Positions 1 through 10,269 are shown, numbered from the stretch's first letter. The stretch: 53,873 nt of DNA from Flavobacteriaceae bacterium (GCA_002862715.1 PKDV01000079.1:1-53873), one strand, 5' to 3'. Numbers and translations are program-made. The notes: generated by a model not told the origin, from the letters alone.

Positions 1-196
1 ATTTTGGATTTTTTTTACCTGCAGCGCGTTTGTTTCCTGGACATAAATAGCAATTTGGATCATAGTCCAAAGACAGTAATTTTTGAGGTTTATCTTTCTT
101 ACCCTGCCAAGGTCTATTTGTTCGGTGAGGAGATACAAGAATCCATTCCCCCGTAAGAATGTTTTTTCGCCTATGTGAGGAATTTTTAAAATTCAT
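1..196 (-). CDS. galT: Galactose-1-phosphate uridylyltransferase, N-terminal part, truncated by window edge
   Basis: Reverse-strand translation from ATG at 196: [65 protein letters not shown]; matches the GalT N-terminus (LTGEWxLVSPHRxxRPWQG, CYLCPGNxRA). Not in the ORF track because it is truncated. Confidence 0.92.
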   Translation of the reverse strand, partial: MNFKNSSHRRKNILTGEWILVSPHRTNRPWQGKKDKPQKLLSLDYDPNCYLCPGNKRAAGKKNPK

Positions 197-198
197 TT

Positions 199-1329
199 TT
201 ATATTGTTTTGGTTGCCTCTACACCATTAGAAATAGCAACAATAATTGAGGATAAGTTAATATTAAATTTTGCTTTGTATGCCTTATTAGCTAATTCAAT
301 AAATTCATTAACATAAGTTTCTTGTACCAGGTTAATAGTGCAACCACCAAAACCACCGCCCATCATTCTGCTACCAATAACATTAGAAATATTTTTTGTA
401 AAATCAACTAAAAAATCTAATTCTTTACAGCTGACTTCATAATATTTTGACAATTCACGGTGAGTGTGATACATTAAATTTCCAAATTCCTCGATTTTAC
501 CTCTTTGAATTAACTCTGCCGCTTTTAATGTACGTTTGTTTTCTCTTGAAACAAATAATGCACGATGGTAGATGTTTTTTTTGAAGTTTTTTTTCAAAGA
601 AAAAATTATTTTTTCAGGAACATCTGCTAAAAATTTATACTCATTATATTGATTCTGAATAATTGATAATGCCATATTACATTCCTGCCTTCTAATATTA
701 TATTCACTAGATGCTAAATTATGCGAGACATTTGTATTTAGTAAAACAATTTTAAAGGCTTTAAAATCAGCATCTATTAATTTGTAATTTAAAGTTTCAC
801 AATTCAAAATAAGGAGTTTTTTTATTTTACCCATTATTACTGCGAACTGATCCATAACTCCGCATTTAATCCCAACAAAATCGTGCTCAGCAGCATGTGA
901 TATTTTAATAAGCTCTAAATCGCTTAAACCTAAATCAAATAGTTCATTTAACCCTTTTGAAAAACCACATGACAATGCAGCCGAAGAACTTATTCCTGCT
1001 CCTATTGGTAAGTCACTGGTAATAAAACATTCAAAACCACCCAATTTATTATTACATGTTTTTTTTATTTCATTGATAACGCCATAAATATAATTTTCCC
1101 AATGAGTGTCACTCTTGACTAATGGTTTGTCAATATCAAACTCAAACTTACCTTTGTCGAAAGATTCGACTAAGCATAAATTTGAGTGTGTTTTATTAAA
1201 ATTCAAATTTAATTTTCTATTAATTGCAGCTGGTAAAACATTACCTCCATTATAATCAATATGTTCTCCAATTAAGTTTATACGACCAGGAGAAAAAACA
1301 GTTACAGAATTGATGTTTTTTTTAGACAT
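199..1329 (-). CDS. galK: Galactokinase
   Basis: GHMP kinase with galactokinase signature [35 protein letters not shown] and GGGFGGC motifs; directly upstream of galT. Confidence 0.95.
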   Translation of the reverse strand: MSKKNINSVTVFSPGRINLIGEHIDYNGGNVLPAAINRKLNLNFNKTHSNLCLVESFDKGKFEFDIDKPLVKSDTHWENYIYGVINEIKKTCNNKLGGFECFITSDLPIGAGISSSAALSCGFSKGLNELFDLGLSDLELIKISHAAEHDFVGIKCGVMDQFAVIMGKIKKLLILNCETLNYKLIDADFKAFKIVLLNTNVSHNLASSEYNIRRQECNMALSIIQNQYNEYKFLADVPEKIIFSLKKNFKKNIYHRALFVSRENKRTLKAAELIQRGKIEEFGNLMYHTHRELSKYYEVSCKELDFLVDFTKNISNVIGSRMMGGGFGGCTINLVQETYVNEFIELANKAYKAKFNINLSSIIVAISNGVEATKTI

Positions 1330-2906
1330 TATTTCAGCTTGTCTAATTTGCTATCTAATATTTTGGAAAATTTTGATTTAACCTGTTTAAATTTATTATT
1401 TGATGCTAAATTATTCCATTCATTAGAATCCACATTATGATCGTAAAGCTCTTCCCTACCATTAGAATACCTTATGTAACGATATCTTTTTCCTCGCACT
1501 GAAATATGCTGCTCTCCAGGTTTTTTAGACCTCCAACTAGCAATCACTGTAAAAATATTTTCGGGTCCGTCCCATTTTTTTGTGTTTGGTTTCTTCAAAA
1601 AAGGCTCTAAACTATATCCATCTAATTGTTTTTTACCGTCAATACTAAGTTCTTCAACATTATTCCCAGATAAAGAAACAATTGTTGGAAAAATATCTAT
1701 TAATGATACAGGATGTCCTACTTTTTTCCCAGCAGATAGCCTATATTTAGGTGCTTTAATAATAAGAGGTACCCTAGTTGTTTCTTCCCATAGAACATAT
1801 TTCCATAAATACTCTTTTTCACCTAAATTATATCCATGGTCGCTAAACAAAATAACAATAGTATTTTCTTTAAAGTCTGAATCATTTAGGGCATTCATTA
1901 GTTCGCCAACTCTATCATCAGCAAATGCAACGCTAGCCAAATAAGCTTGTAGATAATTTTTAAGTGCTATTTCTTTGGATTCATATCCACTCAACAACCC
2001 GTCGTAAGCTTTTCTTCCTCTAGACTTACCATTTTGTTTTAGGTTGTTATCTTCTAAATAAGTATCCATGTTATCATTATCCATTAAATCCGGAAGTTGA
2101 ATGTCTTCGATTGGAAACAAATCAAAATATTTTTGTGGAACTACTAAAGGGGTATGTGGTCGATGCAATCCAATAGCCATAAAAAAAGGTTGTTTATTGT
2201 TTTTTTTCTCCATTAACTCTAATTGTTTTTTTGCCCATATTGTACTTTTTTCATCAGTCATCAAATCCCTATCATTATCGTTAATATAACGAAACTTACT
2301 TTTTTTCCAATCACCAGAAAACCATCCCTCTGCTCCCGGTGCATCATTTGAAGGTAAAACAACTGGAATATTTGCTAAAGAAGTGTAAGTAGCATCAAGT
2401 GAACCTAGTTCACGCATGCCTAAAGGAGACAAAGGATGAGGAACAGCCTTTTTGCCATTATATGGAATTGGCCCATAGTCTTTTTTTACACCAAGTATGC
2501 TCCACGCACCTTTTTTGGAACTATGAAAAACCTTGCCTGACTGCATGTCAAGATATCCCTTTTGTTTTAAAAATTCAGGTAGAGTAGTAGCTTTGGCTAA
2601 CAATTTATTTTTTAACCAATTGTCAAAACCCCACATTCTAGAACGAAGCGGTGAAATTCCAGTCATAAAACTAGCTCTTGATGGCTGACAAACTGGAACA
2701 TTAGCGTGTGCATTAGTGAATAACACTCCCTCTGAAGCAAGTTTATCTATATTAGGTGTAAGTGCTTGTGGATGACCTCCAAGTACTCCAACGTAATCGT
2801 TTAGGTCATCCAAAACAATCATTAAAATGTTTGGTTTTTCTTGTGCGTATGCTGTAAACAAGAGAACATTAACTATAACTGCAAAAAAATTAATCTTGAT
2901 TTTCAT
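1329..2906 (-). CDS. Sulfatase, S1 family (iduronate-2-sulfatase-like)
   Basis: Formylglycine-type motif VPVCQPSRASFMTG; metal-binding LDDLNDY; SDHGYNLGEK; signal peptide. Start moved from 2936 to the ATG at 2906 (MKIKINFFAVIVNVLLFTAYAQ). Confidence 0.92.
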   Translation of the reverse strand: MKIKINFFAVIVNVLLFTAYAQEKPNILMIVLDDLNDYVGVLGGHPQALTPNIDKLASEGVLFTNAHANVPVCQPSRASFMTGISPLRSRMWGFDNWLKNKLLAKATTLPEFLKQKGYLDMQSGKVFHSSKKGAWSILGVKKDYGPIPYNGKKAVPHPLSPLGMRELGSLDATYTSLANIPVVLPSNDAPGAEGWFSGDWKKSKFRYINDNDRDLMTDEKSTIWAKKQLELMEKKNNKQPFFMAIGLHRPHTPLVVPQKYFDLFPIEDIQLPDLMDNDNMDTYLEDNNLKQNGKSRGRKAYDGLLSGYESKEIALKNYLQAYLASVAFADDRVGELMNALNDSDFKENTIVILFSDHGYNLGEKEYLWKYVLWEETTRVPLIIKAPKYRLSAGKKVGHPVSLIDIFPTIVSLSGNNVEELSIDGKKQLDGYSLEPFLKKPNTKKWDGPENIFTVIASWRSKKPGEQHISVRGKRYRYIRYSNGREELYDHNVDSNEWNNLASNNKFKQVKSKFSKILDSKLDKLK

Positions 2907-4296
2907 ATTTATAAACTCTTTCCCACCAATTATCATTTCCTAGTGAAGGGTAATACCTGTCTTTTAATCCTTTATTCCAAATATTCCATTTTTCTTTCAA
3001 GTCTTTTTCTAAATTAGGTTTGGTTCCAATTAGATTATTTGATTCAGAAATATCAATTTTTAAATTATATAACTCAAAGTCAGATTGCTTGTTGTTTTTT
3101 AATAGTTTGAAATTACCTCTAATAACAGCCATGGCGCCTTGCTCCCATTTACGCCAGAATAAATATTTATGTGGCTCACCTTTTTTTTCACCTGTTAAAT
3201 AAGGAATAATATTAACTCCATCAAGTGGCATTTTCTTGTTTTTTTTAATTTTCAATATATCAGCCATGGTAGCCATTATATCCAAAGATGAAATAGAATT
3301 TTCATATATAGTGTTTGGAGGAATAACTCCTTTCCATTGAATTGCAAATGGTACTCTTAATCCTCCCTCATAAACCGATCCTTTAGTACCTTTTAAAGGA
3401 TAATTAGATGAAGAATTATTGTGAGCTCCACCATTGTCAGACAAAAAAACAATGATTGTGTTTTCTTCAATACCGTTATCCCTTAGAGCTTTTATAATTA
3501 TACCGACTCCATCGTCAACGGCACTTACCATCGCTGCGTAGGTTTTTCTTTTTTTATTCTTAATGTTTAAAAAACGTTTGAGATATTTTTCAGTTGCTTG
3601 GAGTGGATTGTGAGGCGCATTGTACGATAAAAACAACATAAAATTTTGATTTTCGTTGGCTTGTTTCTCAATGAAATCTACTGCAACAGAGCTCAACTCG
3701 TCTGTCAAATATTCATTTTTGTAATCTGTTACTTGGAGTTTAGAGTAATTTTCATATAGTTTGGTCCTATACCATCGAAACGGCCTATCAACATAAAATA
3801 AATCCTCAATTGTATAATCTTTTGTGAAATAATTGTGACCACCCGATAAATAACCATAGAAATAATCAAAACCCCTATTAATTGGATGAAATTTTGGATG
3901 TGTTCCAAGATGCCATTTACCTATAATTGCGCTTTTATAGCCTCTTGTTTTCAACATTTCAGCCATTGTCATTTGATTTAATGGTAAACCAGCAGAATCA
4001 TTTGTTGGATCAATTGTAGGATTGGTAGTATAACCGAACCTATCTTGGTATCTTCCGGTAATAAAACCAGCGCGACTAGGCGAACAAACCGGAAACGAAA
4101 CATAACCGTTAACTAAATTAGCACCATTAAAAGCAATGGAGTCAATATTCGGAGTTGGTATATCTTTACAACCATTGAAACCAACATCCTCATATCCCAT
4201 ATCGTCGGTCATTATAATAACCAAGTTTGGTTTAGGTTGACTCCAAACGAATAGTACAAATACCAAAGTTGTAATATTAAAAAAATTATTACTCAT
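2890..4296 (-). CDS. Arylsulfatase, S1 family
   Basis: MTDDMGYEDVGFNG, FPVCSPSRAGFITG, GKWHLGTHP, LSDNGG; N-terminal signal peptide. Confidence 0.93.
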   Translation of the reverse strand: MSNNFFNITTLVFVLFVWSQPKPNLVIIMTDDMGYEDVGFNGCKDIPTPNIDSIAFNGANLVNGYVSFPVCSPSRAGFITGRYQDRFGYTTNPTIDPTNDSAGLPLNQMTMAEMLKTRGYKSAIIGKWHLGTHPKFHPINRGFDYFYGYLSGGHNYFTKDYTIEDLFYVDRPFRWYRTKLYENYSKLQVTDYKNEYLTDELSSVAVDFIEKQANENQNFMLFLSYNAPHNPLQATEKYLKRFLNIKNKKRKTYAAMVSAVDDGVGIIIKALRDNGIEENTIIVFLSDNGGAHNNSSSNYPLKGTKGSVYEGGLRVPFAIQWKGVIPPNTIYENSISSLDIMATMADILKIKKNKKMPLDGVNIIPYLTGEKKGEPHKYLFWRKWEQGAMAVIRGNFKLLKNNKQSDFELYNLKIDISESNNLIGTKPNLEKDLKEKWNIWNKGLKDRYYPSLGNDNWWERVYKYENQD

Positions 4297-4302
4297 CTTA
4301 AA

Positions 4303-5901
4303 TTAATTTAGCGCTTGATTAAGTTGTTTTCTCAGTTTTTTTAGTTTATGTCTGTATTTCTTACTTCCTGCTAGATTATGCCACTCGTATGGATCTTTTT
4401 TATTAAAATATAATTCTTCCTTACCATTTGAATATCTTATATATCGGTAATTAGTAGTTCTTAGGGCGTAATTTTGCTGGTATTTGTTTAGCTTTTTTCC
4501 ATAATTACCAACCACAATTAAAGCAGCACTTGGACCATTCCATGATTTTACTTTTGGATTTTCTAAGAATGGCCTAAGTGAAAACCCACCTAACTCACCG
4601 CCCTTAGAGCCTTTAACTGTAGATCCTTTTAGATTACAATAATCAATTAGTGTGGGATAAACATCTATTAAAGAAACAGGATGCTTTACAACCCCTTTAA
4701 CATCGCTGTTTGGAATTCTAAAAATAAAAGGTATTCTACTGCTTTCTTCCCAAGGTGAATTTTTAAATAAATGATTTTTCTCACCCATATGCCAACCATG
4801 GTCACTAGTTAAAAAAACAATAGTATTTTTATTTAATCTAGTTTCATCTAATGCATCTAAAATTTTTCCTACTTGGTCATCAACAAAAGTTATACATGCC
4901 AAATATGCTTGTAAAAAATGCTTTAGTGCAAGATCTCGATTTCCACCATATGAGTCAACCAAAGCCTTTAGTAAAAGTGGTCCTTTTAAGTTACCTCCCC
5001 GATAGCCATAAACTGTTTTAACGTCACCATCTAATGATAAATCGCCTTGAAAATTTTCTTTCCAAAATGTATCAAATTCGTCTCCGTCTAGCCATTTGTC
5101 TAATTCGATTTTTTCAATTGGGTACATTTCAAAATACTCGTCTGGAGCGTGAAGTGGAGTGTGTGGACGAACGAAACCTACTCCCATAAAAAATGGTTTT
5201 GAAGAAGGATTTTTTGCAATTTTTTTTAATTTGTTAATAGCCCAATCAGCATGTTTTTCACCCTGTAAAAGATCTCTATCTTCGTCACTAATATATCTAA
5301 AAGGTTTCAAATCCCATCCATATACCAATCCTTTGTTCCCATATTTACCATTACTAATCCCACCATCAGAAATTCTTCCATATGAGCCATCTATAGTTCC
5401 AATTTGTCGATATGGGTCTGGAACATTTGGTAACACCCCAACCTTTTCGCCATCATAATAAAAAGGACCATAGTTGTGCTTGGTGTTATTTCCCCATTGT
5501 TGCCAATATTCAGACGGCTTTCCATGTGTAAGTTTTCCTGTACCTAATGTCTGGTAACCATTTTCTATAAAATATTCCATGAGTGTTTTATTGTGTTTTA
5601 AAACTGGTTGATTTAATAATGGTGTCCAACCAAAATCTGCAGATTCATGGGGGTAAACACCAGTAAAAAAACTATTTCTAGAAGGTTGGCACACTGGAAC
5701 ATTGGTGTGTGCATTCGTAAATTGTACTCCAGATGCAGCTAATCTATCCATATTAGGAGTTTTTACATGAGGATGACCACCTAGAGCTCCGATGTAATCA
5801 TTTAAATCATCAGCCATTATGATAAGAACATTGGGCTGATTTTGTATTGAATACAAAAAAGAAAATGAAAACAATAATAAAAGTAATTTAAGTTTTAGCA
5901 T
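4303..5901 (-). CDS. Sulfatase, S1 family (iduronate-2-sulfatase-like), paralogue of 1329..2906
   Basis: MADDLNDYIGALGGHPHVKTPNMDRLA, VPVCQPSRNSFFTG, TSDHGWHMGEK; signal peptide. Confidence 0.93.
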   Translation of the reverse strand: MLKLKLLLLLFSFSFLYSIQNQPNVLIIMADDLNDYIGALGGHPHVKTPNMDRLAASGVQFTNAHTNVPVCQPSRNSFFTGVYPHESADFGWTPLLNQPVLKHNKTLMEYFIENGYQTLGTGKLTHGKPSEYWQQWGNNTKHNYGPFYYDGEKVGVLPNVPDPYRQIGTIDGSYGRISDGGISNGKYGNKGLVYGWDLKPFRYISDEDRDLLQGEKHADWAINKLKKIAKNPSSKPFFMGVGFVRPHTPLHAPDEYFEMYPIEKIELDKWLDGDEFDTFWKENFQGDLSLDGDVKTVYGYRGGNLKGPLLLKALVDSYGGNRDLALKHFLQAYLACITFVDDQVGKILDALDETRLNKNTIVFLTSDHGWHMGEKNHLFKNSPWEESSRIPFIFRIPNSDVKGVVKHPVSLIDVYPTLIDYCNLKGSTVKGSKGGELGGFSLRPFLENPKVKSWNGPSAALIVVGNYGKKLNKYQQNYALRTTNYRYIRYSNGKEELYFNKKDPYEWHNLAGSKKYRHKLKKLRKQLNQALN

Positions 5902-6000
5902 GTTTATTTTCTTAAAATTACACTCATTTAAATTAAATATTCAATTAAATTTTAATATGTTAAAAATTACCAATAAATACATCCCTATTAACAAATAAGT

Positions 6001-7866
6001 CTAAAGTTCTATTTGTTTTATGTAATCAATTTCAATCAATGAATTTTTTTCTCCTTCGAACAAGATACTCACTGATTCACATCCTAAATTCCAAACTTTT
6101 TGTTCAATTGGAATTATTAATTTTTTAAATAAATTGTCTGAAATATAATTCAACCTACCTAACTCACCATTGTTGCTGAAAATTGAAATTTTAAGATTTG
6201 ATTCTGATTTCAACGAAATGGTAAAGGCTTGTTTTGAGCTCGATCCTTTAATACTTAATCCATGTCTATTAATAACTACCTTTTCTTTATCAAGATTAAA
6301 ATCTAAATAGCCTAAATTTCCCGAAAGGTTGGATAAAGTATCTTCTGAACTCCAACCTTCAGTTTGCCATCCCCCACAATCAAACTCATAAAAAAGTATC
6401 CCGTCATCAGGATTTCGTTTGTTGTTAATTTCCCATCCGTCCGACAAACCATCACCATCAGAATCTTTTCTATATTTTTCATATTCAGGATTAATTCCAT
6501 ATCCCCAAGAATTATCTTCTCCATTAGCCTTTAAGCTTTCCACAGACTCACTTGTAAAGCCCATATCTCCTTTAGACAACCAATCAAAAAGTAACGTACG
6601 GTGCATTTCAAGTTCTTCATTAAATTTTGGATTTTCCGCTAGATTATAAATCATTTCTGGATCTTTTTCCACATTATAAAACTCTTCTCTTTTGCGCTCA
6701 CCAAAGTAAATTTCTTGATGTATTTCTGAGAGTTTTCCATTTTTATATAAATGATGCATATTTTTGGTATACATTTTATTGTCTCTATATTGAGGCTGTA
6801 ACAATATGCGATCTAGCAAATAATTTCTCACGTATCTATAATTATTAGTCCTAATAGAGCGAACCATATCAATTGTGTGATCTAATCTATCTCTATGTGC
6901 AGCAACATATTTACGAGCAACAAAACTATCAGCAAAAAGATTCTTTCCTTCATACCAATAGGGGATTTCGATTCCAGCCCATGCCAAAGTAGTTGCTGAC
7001 AAATCAAGCATGTTGATTATATCATTTCTAACTGATTTTTTTAAAAAATAATCATCAGGGCCCATTATAATAAATGGCACTCTTAAGCCTCCTTCAGTTA
7101 GCATTTGCTTATGTCGCAATAAATTATTTGCCCCATGATCAGAAAAATAAACAACTATTGTATTTTTAGACAAACCAGTTTCTTCTAATTGCTTTAAAAT
7201 TTCACCAATAATTTTATCATCAATTCTAATGGCTTCATAATGCTGTGCTACAACCGATTGAAAAATCTCATTGTCAGGATAATCATTTGGAACTCTTACT
7301 ATTTTCGGATCTACTTTTAATGAATCGCTTAATTTATCAGTATTGTTTTTACCTCCTCTTAATTGAATTTGACCAAAAAAAGGCTGATTATTTATCAGTT
7401 CTGACAGATCCTTTTTATCTTTTAAATCAAATGTATAAACACTTGATTTGTTCCAAACAAAATTATAGTCAGCTTTGCCATAATTAAATGTTTTATAGCC
7501 ATGATTTGATAAAATTTCTGGAAGTAATTTATAATCTTTTGGAAGTTTAATTCTTGTTTGCTTTGTTCTTGAAGACCGGTGTTGGTGAGCACCAAAGCGA
7601 ACAGCAGACTGTCCAACAATGATTGATGAACGAGTTACAGAACAGACAGGTGATGGAACAAAAGCACGATTAAAAAGAACACCTTCTGAAGCCATCCTAT
7701 CAATATTAGGTGTTGATAAAGAGTTTATTTCATCACCGTAACACCCCATCCATGGAGATGTGTCTTCAGCATATATCCAGAGTATATTGGGTTTTTGAGC
7801 ATTTGATTCATAATAAATTAAGCTAAGCAGAAAAAGTATTTTAAACTTTAAAAGAAGAGTTCTCAA
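6001..7866 (-). CDS. Sulfatase (S1-like) with atypical CSVTR motif and extra C-terminal region
   Basis: PNILWIYAEDTSPWMGCYGD, PSPVCSVTRSSIIVG, YFSDHGANN; after the sulfatase fold a DSDGDGLSDGWEINNKRNP calcium-loop-like segment and a C-terminal beta-rich region. Confidence 0.85.
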   Translation of the reverse strand: MRTLLLKFKILFLLSLIYYESNAQKPNILWIYAEDTSPWMGCYGDEINSLSTPNIDRMASEGVLFNRAFVPSPVCSVTRSSIIVGQSAVRFGAHQHRSSRTKQTRIKLPKDYKLLPEILSNHGYKTFNYGKADYNFVWNKSSVYTFDLKDKKDLSELINNQPFFGQIQLRGGKNNTDKLSDSLKVDPKIVRVPNDYPDNEIFQSVVAQHYEAIRIDDKIIGEILKQLEETGLSKNTIVVYFSDHGANNLLRHKQMLTEGGLRVPFIIMGPDDYFLKKSVRNDIINMLDLSATTLAWAGIEIPYWYEGKNLFADSFVARKYVAAHRDRLDHTIDMVRSIRTNNYRYVRNYLLDRILLQPQYRDNKMYTKNMHHLYKNGKLSEIHQEIYFGERKREEFYNVEKDPEMIYNLAENPKFNEELEMHRTLLFDWLSKGDMGFTSESVESLKANGEDNSWGYGINPEYEKYRKDSDGDGLSDGWEINNKRNPDDGILFYEFDCGGWQTEGWSSEDTLSNLSGNLGYLDFNLDKEKVVINRHGLSIKGSSSKQAFTISLKSESNLKISIFSNNGELGRLNYISDNLFKKLIIPIEQKVWNLGCESVSILFEGEKNSLIEIDYIKQIEL

Positions 7867-7875
7867 AATGAATTT

Positions 7876-9306
7876 TTATTTGTTTAATTTTTGAGGTTTG
7901 TAATATTTGTTTCCAATATCTGCCTTTACGCCATTAACTTTGGAGGCAGCCTCTGCGTTGAAGAGAGGTTTAAAATCTTTGTCCCAAAAAGGGTTTTTTT
8001 CATGTGATTTTTCCATGATAGATTGAATTTCAAGAACAATTTCAGGATTTTGTTTAGCAACATTATTAATTTCTGATTCATCAATTTCTAAATTAAAAAG
8101 TTGAATTTCATTTCCCTCTCTTCTATCTCTAACAACTCCTTTCCATTTTCCATATCTAACAGCACTATTTGGCCTACCTTCATACAATTCCCAATACAAA
8201 TACTCATGTTTTTTTTGAAATAAATTTTTCCCAAGTAGTGTTGGTAACATTGAAATACCATCACTGTTTCCAACAATTGGTTCGCCTGTTAGCTCCGAAA
8301 AAGTAGGTAACATATCCCAAAATGCAGACAAATGATCATTTTTGGTACCTGCATTAATTTTTCCAGGCCAATATGCAACCATTGGAGATCTGAGACCTCC
8401 TTCATACATCGTTCTTTTAATTCCTTTTAAATTTCCAGAAGGTTTAAAAAAATCTAACGTTCCTGCTTTTCCGTGTGCTCCATTGTCGCTGTTAAACATG
8501 ATTAAAGTGTTTTTTTCCAAACCTAATTTTTTTATTAAATCAACAATAACACCTATATCCCTACTCATTCTGGATATCATTGCGGCCTGAATTTTCATAT
8601 TAAGTGGCCACTTTTTATTTTCATATTGCGCTAAATCCGGAACTTGTAAACGAAGATGTGGAATGGTATAAGCTAAATACAAAAAGAAAGGATTGTTTTC
8701 ATTTTTTTTAATAAATGAAATTGCCTTTTCAGTAAATAAATCATGACTATACTCGTTTTGTTTGCCATTATTATTATCTAAATACTTTTTAGTTCCATTC
8801 TCCCACAAATATTGAGGATAATAGTTGTGTGCTTTTCGTTGGTCAGTGTAACCAAAAAAATAATCAAAACCCTGCTTATTAGGATTCCCAGAATTATGGA
8901 ATCCACCCAAACCCCACTTACCTATACATGCTGTTTTATAGCCAGCACGTTGCATCAATGTTCCTAAAGTTTCAGAGCCTGCGGGTATTGGCGTTTGACC
9001 ATTGGGGTAACCAGGGCTATTAGCTCTTATGTATGAATGCCCCGGATGCTTACCCATCAAGAGAGATGCACGACTTGGAGCACATACAGCATTTCCACAG
9101 TAATGATTTGTAAATTGCATTCCATTCTTTGCAAGAAAATCCAACTCTGGAGTCTCAATCAGTTTTTGACCATTATATCCAACATCAGCATAACCTAAGT
9201 CATCAGCAAGTATATAAATAACATTGGGGCTATTTTGTTGAGCAAAAAGTACCGCTATAAAAATTGTGAAATAACAATGATAGATATAAAAAAGAATGTT
9301 TTTCAT
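7876..9306 (-). CDS. Arylsulfatase, S1 family
   Basis: LADDLGYADVGYNGQ, AVCAPSRASLLMG, GKWGLGG, FNSDNGAHG; signal peptide. Confidence 0.93.
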   Translation of the reverse strand: MKNILFYIYHCYFTIFIAVLFAQQNSPNVIYILADDLGYADVGYNGQKLIETPELDFLAKNGMQFTNHYCGNAVCAPSRASLLMGKHPGHSYIRANSPGYPNGQTPIPAGSETLGTLMQRAGYKTACIGKWGLGGFHNSGNPNKQGFDYFFGYTDQRKAHNYYPQYLWENGTKKYLDNNNGKQNEYSHDLFTEKAISFIKKNENNPFFLYLAYTIPHLRLQVPDLAQYENKKWPLNMKIQAAMISRMSRDIGVIVDLIKKLGLEKNTLIMFNSDNGAHGKAGTLDFFKPSGNLKGIKRTMYEGGLRSPMVAYWPGKINAGTKNDHLSAFWDMLPTFSELTGEPIVGNSDGISMLPTLLGKNLFQKKHEYLYWELYEGRPNSAVRYGKWKGVVRDRREGNEIQLFNLEIDESEINNVAKQNPEIVLEIQSIMEKSHEKNPFWDKDFKPLFNAEAASKVNGVKADIGNKYYKPQKLNK

Positions 9307-9332
9307 TACAAAATAAGTTTCAAATAAAAATA

Positions 9333-10262
9333 TTAATCATTTTTTTTATAAATCTCGACATAGTCAATTTTCAAATAATTAGGCCAATTAGTATTTGTAT
9401 CAGGGGCATTGGTTTGAACTTCATTATTTATAACAATGTACATATCTTCGTTTGGCCATTTTCCAATTCTATTAGGGCTCAAATCAGTTCTATTAAGCTC
9501 TCTTTTAACTTCCCCGTCAACAGTCCAAACAGCTTTCTCCTCTGTCCATTCAAAACCATAAATATGCCACGCTTCACAATTATACAACGCATCAAAATTA
9601 AATATGTAGCCAGTATCCCATTTTTGATTTGGCCACTCATCAACTAATAAGTGCATTCCCATTACATCATTTCCGACATTATTTTTTCCAAAATATTCAA
9701 ACATATCCCATTCTGGTCCCCATACTAAATCCTCAGCTATTAACCACAAAGCAGGCCAAACTTTGTCACCCGATGGAAACTGTGCACGTATTTCAATATA
9801 TCCCTTGTTAAGAAAAACTTTATGCATTGTCATAGCCCATCCACTAGTATAATTATAGTTGCCTGAAGGACTTGTTCCAGTATACGACCTCTTTTGATTT
9901 CTCAAAACCAATGCTCCATCCTCAATATATGAATCTTCCACAGTCACATAACCACTATACTTATCTTTTAATAAATGATCGCCGTCGGCACCGGGAACTA
10001 TATCTCCTGAATTTGGGTCTCTCAAAGTTCCAACTGTCCAATAGTTAGTATTAATGGATTCGTCAGTGAAATGATCTTCCCAAACTTTTGAATAATCATC
10101 AGATCTGCTTGGAAGTGTTTCCAATAAATTTTCATTATAATCATCAGCAGGATTTTCCGAATCACTCAAATCATTTTTTGAATTACTGCAACTAAAACAC
10201 AAAAAAATCACTATAGATAGAATCAGAGGATAATAGAAAAATTTATTATTATTTAGTTTCAT
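9333..10262 (-). CDS. Glycoside hydrolase family 16 lipoprotein
   Basis: GH16 architecture: WEDHFTDESINTNYWTVG, GYIEIRAQFPSGDKVWPALWLI, catalytic ExDxxE as GPEWDMFEYFG, WHIYGFEWTEEKAVWTVDGE, YLKIDYVEIYKK; N-terminal lipoprotein-like signal (FLCFSC). Confidence 0.88.
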   Translation of the reverse strand: MKLNNNKFFYYPLILSIVIFLCFSCSNSKNDLSDSENPADDYNENLLETLPSRSDDYSKVWEDHFTDESINTNYWTVGTLRDPNSGDIVPGADGDHLLKDKYSGYVTVEDSYIEDGALVLRNQKRSYTGTSPSGNYNYTSGWAMTMHKVFLNKGYIEIRAQFPSGDKVWPALWLIAEDLVWGPEWDMFEYFGKNNVGNDVMGMHLLVDEWPNQKWDTGYIFNFDALYNCEAWHIYGFEWTEEKAVWTVDGEVKRELNRTDLSPNRIGKWPNEDMYIVINNEVQTNAPDTNTNWPNYLKIDYVEIYKKND

Positions 10263-10269
10263 TGTATCG

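Noticed and set aside
1582-1944. 120-aa ORF on + strand and other short + strand ORFs in 2101-8590
   Set aside because: Fully antisense to well-supported sulfatase genes; no recognisable domain, composition typical of shadow ORFs.
6312-6524. 70-aa minus-strand ORF overlapping the sulfatase in another frame
   Set aside because: Same strand, alternate frame of a strongly supported CDS; no independent support.
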